Assembly (NCBI RefSeq): GCF_022458985.1
Contig: NC_061784.1
Location: 25,237,045-25,301,044 of the forward strand
DNA from: Mugil cephalus
Taxonomy: Eukaryota; Chordata; Actinopteri; Mugiliformes; Mugilidae
Reading direction: 5' to 3'
DNA length: 64,000 nucleotides
In this document: positions 37,440 to 47,800 of the stretch, piece by piece
Numbering within the stretch: the first letter of the stretch is position 1
Layout of the letters: each line of letters opens with the position of its first letter
Notes under the pieces: generated by a model
Databases searched by the model: none
The model's input: only the letters and a program-made list of their open reading frames with translations
What the model was told of the DNA's origin: nothing
Translations under genes and position numbers: made by a program

Positions 37440-39600
37440 AAAAAATGCTAAAGCTAAAGTGTTTCTGTTGTTATTATGTTTTTGGTAAAACATATTAATG
37501 AATATTGCACACGAGCTAAACGATCATTCATTGTATTCACATTTGTTTGGGCATTAAAGGACTAGACGAGCCGCCTGTAACCTTCATTCAAATTCAAGTT
37601 ATTTCCTGTAGTACTGGACCATATTACACAACAACAGTCTAAATGTGACAACACCAGTAACCGCACCACTTGCTTTAATAAATAACCAATTCTTTTCACT
37701 GTAAGATGTTTTTGTTTGTTCCAGGGCATTTGACTATCTACCATGATTCCTAGTAGTTTTACCTCCATTACTTGTTCTATTTCTGTATCACCTAGAAATA
37801 TGTGAAGCTTAGGAGCTTCTCTTAATGACTGCTTTCAACCTGAAACTATTAGTTTTACCCCTCTTTAACACTAGTTTATTTTTTATCATCCATTTTTCAG
37901 TTAACACTAATTCCTTGTTTAAAACTTCAGTCAGTTCATCAGATGTTTATGCTGATGTGTAAATTGTGACGTCATCAGCAAACATTACAACGGTGACGTG
38001 ATTCAAATCAGAGGAAAATCATTAATAAATATAGTAAACAAAAGTGGCCCCAAGGAACTTCCTTGTGGAACCCCACAACTCACATGTTTCCACTCAGAAT
38101 AGCTGCCATTAAAGTACACTGCCCATTTCATTACATTAGTCAGATAACTTTTGATCCACGTACTGGCAGATGGTTCAAAACCAGAACAGTGCAGCTTATT
38201 CAACAGGTAAATTCCCTCTGGGAAATTTTGAAAGGGCTACAGGGGGCTGCTGCTCGGGCTCCCATTTCTGTCAAATGAGAGTTAGCACAGTTAGCCTACA
38301 TTTAGCACAATTAGCCTGCATTTAGTACAGTTAACCCACAGTTGGCAAACTTAACCGACATTTCGCACAGTTAGCACACTTGACCCATAGCACAGTTAGC
38401 TTACGGTTAGCACAGTTAGCCTACATTTAGTACAGTTAGCCCACATGTTGCACAGTTAGCACACTTGACCCATAGCACATTTAGCTTACGGTTAGCACAG
38501 TTAGCCTGTGTGTGAGAGTAATGCGCGGATACACACACTTGCGAGTTAAAGACAAAGGTTCTTCTTCTTCCCTCAGAAATTCTTTGCATTGGAGTGAATG
38601 GAGATCAGACAGGTACTTTACCACGAACAGAGGCTCACAGTTTAAATTCTGTACGTCTCACTGCTTTGCCGAGCACATTGTGAGAGACACAACAAGTTTG
38701 TCTACAACTGAGGAAAAAGTCATGTTTCTAGTGTGTAAATTGTGGCCGGGACGAGCGTGGAAAGAGAAAAGTTTCAGGCAATTTCACACATGTGCCTTCA
38801 CTCTGAGTAGTGACATCACTCACTCTAAAACACATTTATACAGAAATTTTCATGGTCATTGAACAGTGATTGATCAAAAACTATAAGACGTATCAAAATG
38901 AGGATTAATACTCCAATACACAAGACTTGTGTCTACATTTTAAAGTTCAAATGAAGTCTCTGGGAGAAAGCATGCCTGAGCAGTGGACCTTTGAAAAACT
39001 GTCTTTTTTTTTTTGCATTAATATTTCGTAAAGAAAAGTAATAACACACCGATTCCGATCAAACCGCACATTTTGATTTTAATAGAGGCAACGGGCAGAG
39101 TTATCAGATTATTTATATCACATTCTCTATCCAGCATATCACATATTAAATCAAAATACCTTACATTAGCATTTGGTCAAAGCGACACCTGATTAATAGT
39201 GGTCTTCGATAAGGTTAAATTACTTCCACTCCAACTATTCTTAAATCCTCTGTCACTTTCACAGGGATGTGACTCTGAACAGACATTACGACTCCTCCTC
39301 CATTTATATTCCGGTCTAACCTATAAATATCGGATCCATTAATATTTAGTAGAGCATTGTTTATTGATGAATCCAAATGCGTTTCTGAAACTACCATTAT
39401 GTGCAAATCCTGCTCTAAAATAATTTTGGAGGTAAGAGGATGAATGAATGAACGAGAAAGATGAGAGGATGAATGAATAACCAGGAAGGTGAGAGGATGA
39501 ATGAATAACCAGGAAGGTGAGAGGATGAATACAACATAAACACACTTCCTCCAGACTCCCGATGCCAACGGCATGTCAACGTGTGGTTGCTATTCAAATA
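37440..39600 (-). mobile_element. Fragmented LINE (endonuclease and RT pieces)
   Basis: Minus-strand pieces appear in the expected N-to-C order: 39575-39215 has an APE-type endonuclease stretch (VVSETHLDSSINNALLNI, then DRNINGGGVV), 38203-38003 has RT sequence ([20 protein letters not shown]), and 37768-37562 has the post-RT region (KLLGIMVDSQ, SHLDCCCVIW). The order and families are consistent with one non-LTR element interrupted by about 1 kb of other sequence (38205-39200), which includes a 'cacagttagcctacatttag' repeat block and no recognised gene. Confidence 0.7.
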
Positions 39601-39759
39601 GCGAATAAAATTAAAAAAAATAAAATGAAATGAAATAAAAAGAACGAAGATGAACATCAGAAAGAGAGAGAAGCGGAAAGGAGACGTTTTGTTTATTTAT
39701 TTATTTTTTGATCAGGCGATGGTTAATAATGTTTAGTAGTGACCCGGAAGTGGATTTTC

Positions 39760-39839
39760 TACCAACAGCAGCAGCAGAAGAAGAAGCGCGTCCTTCCAGG
39801 AAGTAACGTCAGAATGCTGAGCAGGCTCGAGGCGTCCAG
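39760..39839 (+). promoter_or_regulatory. ttc1: Probable 5' UTR exon of ttc1 with upstream ORF
   Basis: A donor 'tccag/gtgagaatc' at 39839/39840 pairs with the acceptor 'ctgctgcag' at 40239. The exon contains ATG at 39814 with A at -3. After splicing, this uORF is 12 codons (MLSRLEASRASR) and its TGA (40250-40252) overlaps the ttc1 start (40249-40251) as ATGA. The left boundary is a guess; the region is moderately GC-rich and lies close to a likely transcription start. Confidence 0.55.
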
Positions 39840-40248
39840 GTGAGAATCAGCTGTTTTTAACGTTTTTATTGTTGATCTTCAGTCTAACGTCATAGCGATG
39901 AAACCATCGCGCTGGGCCGTGACGTATGATGAGACTGACATTGTGTTTACATTCGTCAGCTGACCGTTAGCTTAGCGCTTAGCTGCTAGCGGTTAGCCCT
40001 GAGCTACCATGTAGCCGTAGCTCCGCGTACGTTCAGAAGTCCCATCAGAAATCTGCTGATTTAAGAGTTCATGGAAGAATCTCATCTTTATTCAAACCCT
40101 AACTCTGAACATACATGTTACATCTACACTGTGTCACATTCCTTTAGCCACGTACGAACTCCACTGACGTCAATTCTTAATCTCTGGGGTTTAATATGAC
40201 GTCTCCATGTTACATGAATCTGACTGGTTTCTGCTGCAGAGCTTCAAG

Positions 40249-42103
40249 ATGAGCAACTGGAGAAAAGACAAAGAGGAGGACGACTACTATGACTGCCAAG
40301 AGAGTCTGGAGGAGGAGGAGAAAGAGGAGGAGAAAGAGGAGGAGGAGATGAAGATGAAGATGAAGATGAAGAAGGAGAGTGGACAGGACACGACAGAGTC
40401 TGAGGACTTTTATATAAAGACAAACAGACTGAGTGACAACAGAGACACAGAGAGAGAGACAGGAGGAGGAGGAGGAGGAGATGAAGGAGGAGGACAAGAG
40501 GAGGAAGAGGAGGAAGTGAAGGAGGAGGTTGACCAGGGAGTGGAGTTTGATGACGATTATCTGAGGGAGGTGGAGAAGGAGCTGACGGAGGAGGAGAAAG
40601 AGGTAATCAGTCCACAGATTCTCATTTTTGTTTTTGTTTCCTGACAAACACACTTCTGATGACGTTAGCATGTCTTTAGCTTGTTGCTGGTGTACTACTA
40701 GCGTGTTGTTAGCATGTTGTTGTGTATTTAGCATGGTTTTAGCCTGTAAAGTTGTTAGGGTGTTCACCGACGATATGCTACACATGATGTAGCGTTTACT
40801 TTTTGTTTGTCTGTTTGTTGGTTTGTTTGTCCTCCTTAGAACAGGTCTTTTAGGAGGCTTCTGGTTTGTGGTTGTTTCAGAGTCGACGGCAGCAGAGTTT
40901 CACTCTGAAAGAAACTGGAAACAGTCACTTTAAAGCTGGAGGTGAGTTCAAACCAGTTCTCAGACCAGAGTGACCGATGGAGACCAGTTGTCAGACCAGT
41001 TGTCAGAGCAGTTCTCAGACCAGTTCTCAGACCCGTGTGTGTTCCTGCAGACTGGACCGAGGCTGAGCGGAGCTACACCGAGGCCCTGGTCCTGTGTCCT
41101 GTTGGTTTCAGTCGAGATCGAGCTGTGCTGTTCTCCAACAGAGCTGCTGCCCGATTGCACCTGGTAACACGCTAATGATACACTAACCAAAGCTACATGC
41201 TAACCACACGCTAACTACATACTACAACACAAATGAAAGACAACAACACGACATGCTAAGGGAATTCTAACAACAAGCTAGCAACATGTATAAAAGGCAA
41301 CATCATGCTAAAGTCATGCCCATATGACAACACAACACGACACACTCACAACAATGAAAATAGTTGCTAATGCTAATAGCATGCTACCGACATGCTAATG
41401 ATATACTAATAGCATTCTAACAAAAACAGCAGTATGAAAACATGTAGCTAGTTAGCATATTGCTAATGCCGTCCCTTTTTCAGGACCTGAAGGATCAGGC
41501 CATTTCAGACTGCAGCAGAGGTGAGTGATGATGTCACAGTTCCCTTGGCAGCTGATTGGCTGGTTGGTTGATTGATGGGTGTCTGGTTGCCATAGCGATA
41601 GAACTGGATGCAAACTACCTGCGGGCGTGGCTGAGGAGGGCGGAGCTTTACGAGCAGACGGAGAAACTGGACGAGGCTCTGGAGGACTACAAAAAGGTCC
41701 TGGAACAAGATCCGAACCACAGCGGGGCCAGGCAGGCCAGCATGGTGGGTCCCCCCCAATGCATCATGGGAACTGTGCACACGACCAGTCAGATTAACTG
41801 TCTCTCTGTGTCATCATGTCTCTCAGAGGTTACCTCAGCAGATTCAGGAGAGGAACGAGAAGCTGAAGGAGGAGATGATTAGTACGTACTGCATTTGAAC
41901 ACACCACAACTCTGTGACCAGTATGAATGAATCGGTCCAGACCTCTGACCCCTGTGTGACCCCCAGGTAAACTGAAGGACCTGGGGAACATGATCCTGAG
42001 GCCTTTTGGACTCTCCACCAGTAACTTCCAGGTGAACCAGGACAGAGACAGCGGCTCCTACTCAGTCAACTTCGTCCAGAACCCCGGCAACAACAACAGA
42101 TGA
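40249..42103 (+). CDS. ttc1: Tetratricopeptide repeat protein 1
   Basis: Exons 40249-40602, 40881-40941, 41051-41163, 41484-41520, 41596-41744, 41827-41881, 41967-42103 give 301 aa (human 292). The first ~115 residues are very acidic and low-complexity (Glu/Lys/Gly runs, an MKMKMKMKK tract). The C-terminal two thirds hold three TPR units: [40 protein letters not shown] and [20 protein letters not shown]. The end [13 protein letters not shown]...[10 protein letters not shown] matches the conserved TTC1 tail. TTC1 is a cytosolic TPR adaptor known to bind HSP70/HSP90-class chaperones and G-protein subunits. It runs tail-to-tail into pfdn1. A short uORF overlaps the start. Confidence 0.95.
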
Positions 42104-42148
42104 TGACATCATTGTGATGTCACCTATTTACCCGTCTACTGCTCAACC

Positions 42149-42154
42149 AATAAA
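42149..42154 (+). promoter_or_regulatory. ttc1: Polyadenylation signal of ttc1
   Basis: AATAAA 45 bp after the ttc1 stop. Confidence 0.8.
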
Positions 42155-42291
42155 CACACATCTGATCCCTGGAAGTTGATCATTCATTGACCACTACTTA
42201 CAAGTAGTATCCAAATACTTCAGTTGTATCCGAGTACTTCTAAAGTGGTATCAGACTCAGTAACACACACAGGAGTCAGGAGAATCCAGAC

Positions 42292-42297
42292 TTTAAT
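42292..42297 (-). promoter_or_regulatory. pfdn1: Probable polyadenylation signal of pfdn1
   Basis: ATTAAA on the minus strand (tttaat on plus), about 25 bp after the pfdn1 stop. With ttc1 ending near 42170, the convergent transcripts are separated by only about 100 bp or overlap. Confidence 0.5.
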
Positions 42298-42322
42298 AAA
42301 CACATTAATCGTTACGATGACA

Positions 42323-44196
42323 TCACTGAGCTCTCCTGGACAGCAGCATCTCTCTGATGTTGTCTTCAGCTTCTTTCACGCTGCGTTCAAGGTACACCTT
42401 CTTTTGCTGGAAACAGACAGACAGAGATTACCACGGTTACAACGGTTAGCAGCCTGTGGTAACCATGGTAACCATGGTGGGCTGTAGTCAGCTGATATCT
42501 GTACCTCAAACTCCTTGATTTTCTCATCAGCTGTTTTCTGTTTGTCTGTCAGCTGATTGTTGATCTCCTCCTTGGACTGCAGAATGAACCTGGAACACAT
42601 AGCATCATGGGAACTGTAGTACCACACTATATATTATATAGGTCACATGGTCTCCAGCAACCAATAACACTGCTCACATGCGTCCGACACCCTCGTAGAG
42701 TCTCGTGTTGTCAGGGAGCAGCGAGATCTCAGCGTGCGTTAGCTTAGCATGTTTCTGGACACGGGTCAGCTGATCGATCTGCAGGTCGGCCATTTTCACC
42801 TTCTGCTGGGTGTCAATCATCTTCACCTGCAGTTCAGAGAATGCCTGAGGAGACAGGAGGTATCACTCTGTTAAAAACACCTGTAACAGGAGGTATCACT
42901 CTGTTAAAAACACCTGTAACAGGAGGTATCACTCTGTTAAAAACACCTATAACAGGAGGTATCACTCTGTTAAAAACACCTGTAACAGGAGGTATCACTC
43001 TGACTAAAAACACCTATAACAGGAGGTATCAATCTGTTAAAAACATCTGTAACAGGAGGTATCACTGACTAAAAACACCTATAAAAGGAGGTATCACTCT
43101 GTTAAAAACACCTGTAACAGGAATAATCACTCTGTTAAAAACACCTGTAACAGGAGGTATCACTCTGTTAAAAACACCTATAACAGGAGGTATCACTCAG
43201 ACTAAAAACACCTATAACAGGAGGTATCAATCTGTTAAAAACATCTGTAACAGGAGGTATCACTCTGACTAAAAACACCTATAAAAGGAGGTATCACTCT
43301 GTTAAAAACACCTGTAACAGGAATAATCACTCTGTTAAAAACACCTGTAACAGGAGGTATCACTCTGTTAAAAACACCTATAACAGGAGGTATCACTCAG
43401 ACTAAAAACACCTATAACAGGAAGAATCACTCTGTTAAAAACACCTATAACAGGAAGAATCACTCTGTTAAAAACACCTATAACAGGAAGAATCACTCTG
43501 TTAAAAACACCTATAACAGGAAGAATCACTCTGTTAAAAACACCTGTACCAGGAGGTATCACTCAGACTAAAAACACCTATAACAGGAAGAATCACTCTG
43601 TTAAAAACACCTATAACAGGAAGAATCACTCTGTTAAAAACATCTGTACCAGGAGGTATCACTCAGACTAAAAACACCTATAACAGGAAGAATCACTTAG
43701 ACTAAAAACACCTGTAACAGGAAGAATCACTCTGTTAAAAACACCTGTAACAGGAGGTATCACTTAGACTAAAAACACCTATAACAGGAAGAATCACTCT
43801 GTTAAAAACACCTGTACCAGAAGGTATCACTGTGACTGACAACACATGGAATCGAAACTGTGAGCTAATTCTGCCCACCTCTCCTCTAAAGAATTGTTAA
43901 ATAACATGAAACAGGTTTGATGTCTGAACTGATCAACAATCCGTTATCTGATCGATTAGTCTGGACGAGTTTAGTTGAAGCAGCTGCAGCGTTCCTCAGC
44001 CATGCTAACAGCCATGCTAACAGCCATGCTAACAGCCATGCTAACTGTTAACTCCGTTGCTAACTCCGCTGCCGCTGGTGAAACACAGACACCGAGAGAC
44101 TCTCTCGGGTGACGCTGAGACGAGGACAGATGACACGAGGAGACATAGTGGACTGAACGTTACCTTCTTCAGCTCCAGGTCCACGGGCGCCGCCAT
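42323..44196 (-). CDS. pfdn1: Prefoldin subunit 1
   Basis: Minus-strand exons 44164-44196, 42678-42844, 42505-42589, 42323-42406 give exactly 122 aa, the same length as human PFDN1. Start MAAPVDLELKK, then AFSELQVKMIDTQQKVKMAD, a beta-hairpin region (LPDNTRLYEGVGRMFILQSK) and a second long helix ending EDNIREMLLSRRAQ. This is a beta-type prefoldin subunit: two coiled-coil arms and one hairpin that help form the jellyfish-shaped hexamer delivering actin and tubulin to the CCT chaperonin. Intron 1 is almost entirely a minisatellite. The start is head-to-head with dck, 619 bp apart. Confidence 0.97.
42845..43835. repeat. pfdn1: ~31-bp minisatellite filling pfdn1 intron 1
   Basis: Around 30 copies of a unit composed of 'ctctgttaaaaacacctgta' plus 'acaggaggtat' (variants: agaat for aggtat; gactaaaaa for gttaaaaa). 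It starts at the exon 2 acceptor edge (42845). Confidence 0.95.
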
Positions 44197-44815
44197 CTTC
44201 TTTATCACCGGAAAACACACTGCGCATGTGTGACGACTTTCTTCTTCTACGGTTTGAGTCAGAGTAGTTTCTTCTTCTTTTTTTTAAAAAATAAACTTTA
44301 TTAATAAATATAGTGCAGTGCAATGACAATCTCTGGGGGTTACGAACATTTCAACGACAGTATTTCAGAATATCTTATTCCACATATAGAAAATCCTCTC
44401 AGTCTCTTTCGTATTAGTGGAATGTCTCATAGTTTTAATATGTTGCTTCAAATATGGAGAGGAGCGGGTTTTCATTAGTGTAGTTTGTTATTTTATTTTT
44501 TATGTTTAACACAGTTTTACATTAACACTCATTATATAAAAAATCCTAGAGAAAATAGAATCAATCAACAAAGAAAAGTGTGTTCTATGTTTTTAGTAGG
44601 AAAAGTGATCAGAGTGAGACCTCTTTATATTCTAGAAACAGGAGCAGAGTGAGATATCTTCTCAGCTCCACGGTTATAAAGGATCTCTGTTCGTCGCACC
44701 AAGAAGCAGAACTGTCGCGCGCGCGGGCTTTAAACAGAAGAAGCTCGTTAATGTAAATCAATAACAACAATGATACAGTAGTTTTAATAAATACACTGTA
44801 ATATTCCGCGTTTAA
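44197..44815. promoter_or_regulatory. Shared divergent promoter region of pfdn1 and dck
   Basis: 619 bp between two start codons pointing away from each other. No TATA box placed with confidence. A poly-T/A run (44271-44291) and AT-rich sequence occupy the centre; a short GC-rich patch (gcgcgcgcgggc) is at 44718. A bidirectional promoter is inferred from geometry only. Confidence 0.5.
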
Positions 44816-47800
44816 ATGGCGACTCCACCGAAGAGGCCGCGCTGTGTTTCCAGCTGCTCCCGCAGAGGAAAGAAAATTTCTATCGAGGGAAACATCGGTG
44901 AGTTCTGACAACACGGAGCGACTCCGGACCCGGACCCGGACCCGGACCCGGACTCCGGACCCGGACTCCGGACCCGGACCCGGGACGTGCGTCCGTGGCT
45001 GCGATGCTCGGACCCGCGGCTCCGGGACCGTTTTTTGTTTGTTTGTTTGTTTGTTTTTTCAGTAGACTGACATTAATAAAAGGAGTAAAATCCTGAAAAC
45101 CATTGAAATGGTGGTAGTTTTGAACAAGTGTCGAGTTGTTTAAGAGATTTATGAGAAAGTGGAGGTTTCTTGGTTTCTTTGTTCGTCCAGACCAGGGGTC
45201 GATAACCTTCAACACTTCCCTCAGAAAACAAAACACTGGGAGCCACAAAAACAAAAACCGCTTTGACATCTAAGATGAAGACAACACGGAATATATCGTT
45301 TTTACCTCTATGCTGTGTATAAAAAACTATAGTGTGTTGCATTTATGAAATGAAAGAACTGCGACAGAGACAATAACTTGTATTTATAAGTAGCGGCTGT
45401 GACGTATTTTGAGCGACAAAAACACACATTTTATTTGAATGTTACAAGATCCCCATAAATTCAAATTATGAATAATATTTTAAAACTAAACGAACTAAAA
45501 TAAAATACATTTGAATGAAATACTCGATAGCAGGGAGCTGCAATGCACTGTGGGTGAGTGTGTTGTGGCATAACAACTCATTCAGTTGTTGTGTAGCTCT
45601 GCTCGTTCACGACTGAGTGAATCGTTGCCGTGAAAGAGTGAACGACTTTGATCAGTTTCCTGGTTCCGCACGAAAGAGCCGTAGATTTAAGGGCCAGCTG
45701 CTGTAAAGTACTGCAGGTAAATCAGTGGTAGTGAGTTTGTTGCTCACTGAATTAGAATCAGAAATACTTTATTAATCCCAAGGGGAAGTTACTCACCTGT
45801 CGATGTGTCACCTGTGTTCCAGCTGCAGGTAAATCCACGTTCGTCAGTTTGCTGCAGGCGGCAGCTGAAGACTGGGAGGTGATTCCTGAACCCATTGGAA
45901 AATGGTGCAACATTCAGAACAACAGCGACAACATTTACCAGGTGAACTCACAGCTCCTGTTTACCTGCGACTCACCTGTTAACCTGCGACTCACCTGTTT
46001 ACCTGTGACTCACCTGTTAACCTGTGACTCACTTGTTTACCTGTTAACCTGTGACTCACCTGTTTACCTGTGACTCACCTGTTTACCTGTTAACCTGTGA
46101 CTCACCTGTTTACCTGTGACTCACCTGTTTACCTACAGGAGCTGAGTTCCTCTCAGAAGAGCGGAGGGAACCTCCTACAGATGTTGTATGATAAACCCAG
46201 CCGTTGGTCCTACACCTTCCAGGTAACTCTGACTCCTCCCCTCAACTTTCACAAAGACTAACACCTGTCCGTCTCACCTGTCCGTCTCACCTGTCCGTCT
46301 CACCTGTCTGTCTCACCTGTCCTCAGAGCTACGCGTGTCTCAGCAGAGTTCGAGCTCAACTTAAGTCTCCATCTGTGAAACTTCAACAAGCAGAAAACCC
46401 GGTTCAGTTCTACGAACGCTCCGTCTACTCAGACAGGTAACGACTCACCTGAGAGAGAGAGAGAGACTAGGTAGTAGTAGAGTAGATACTCTGAGACAGC
46501 TACTCTACTATAATCTACTCTACTCTAATCTACTCTCTCTAGTCTAGTTTAATCTACTCTAGTCTACTCTAGTCTACTCTCTCTAGTCTACTCTACTCTA
46601 CTCTAGTCTACTCTAGTCTACACTACTCTAGTCTACTCTAGTCTACTCTAGTCTAGTCTACTCTACTCTAATCTACTCTAGTCTAATCTAGTCTACTATA
46701 ATCTAGTCTAGTCTAGTTTAGTCTACTATAATCTAGTCTAGTCTAGTTTAGTCTACTATAATCTACTCTAGTCTAGTCTAGTCTAATCTACTATAATCTA
46801 CTCTAGTCTAGTCTAGTCTACTCCAGTCTAGTCTACTCTACTCTACTCTAGTCTACTCTAGTCTACTATAATCTACTCTAGTCTAGTCTAGTCTACTCTA
46901 CTCTACTCTAGTCTACTCTACTCTACTCTACTCTAGTCTACTTATCTACTACTACAGTCTACTCTAGTTAACTACTACTAGTCTAGTCTAGTCTACTATA
47001 ATCTAGTCTAGTTTAATCTACTCTAGTCTAGTCTAGTTTAGTCTACTATAATCTACTCACTACTCTAGTCTACTCTAGTCTACTCTAGTCTAGTCTAATC
47101 TACTCTAATCTACTCTAGTGTAATCTAGTCTCGTCTACTCTACTCTAGTCTACTCTACTCTAGTCTAGTCTAGTCTACTATAATCTACTCTACTCTACTC
47201 TAGTCTAGTTTAATCTACTCTAGTTTAATCTACTATAATCTAGTCTAGTCTAGTCTACTATAATCTAGTCTAGTTTAATCTACTCTAGTCTAGTCTAGTC
47301 TAGTCTACTCTAGTCTACTATAATCTACTCTAGTCTAGTCTACTATAATGTACTCTACTCTAGTCTACTCTAGTCTAGTCTAGTCTACTCTACTCTAGTC
47401 TATTCTAGTCTAATCTACTCTAGTCTACTATAGTCTAGTCTAGTCTAATCTACTCTAGTCTAGTCTAGTCTACTCTAAATCTACTCTCGTCTAGTCTAAT
47501 CTACTCTTGTCTACTCTACTCTAGTCTACTCTAATCTACTCTAGTCTACTCTAGTCTAATCTACTCTACTCTAGTCTAGTCTACTCTACTCTACTCTAGT
47601 CTACTCTAGTCTAGTCTAATCTACTCTAGTCTAGTCTACTCTAGTCTAATCTACTCTAGTCTACTCTAGTCTAGTCTACTCTAGTCTACTCTAAATTACT
47701 CTAGTCTACTCTAGTCTAATCGCGTCTAGTCTATTCTAGTCTAATCTACTCTAGTCTACTCTACTCTACTAATCTACTCTCGTCTACTCTACTCTAGTCT

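Noticed and set aside
38512-38870. 116-codon plus-strand frame in the LINE-rich spacer
   Set aside because: No family resemblance recognised; it lies between LINE pieces and is probably transposon-derived or random.
40210-40785. 191-codon minus-strand frame over ttc1 exon 2
   Set aside because: Complement of a Glu/Lys-rich coding region, giving Leu/Ser-rich shadow; the plus strand is the true TTC1 frame.
42845-43835. CRISPR-like direct repeats
   Set aside because: Units are contiguous without unique spacers and lie in a vertebrate intron.
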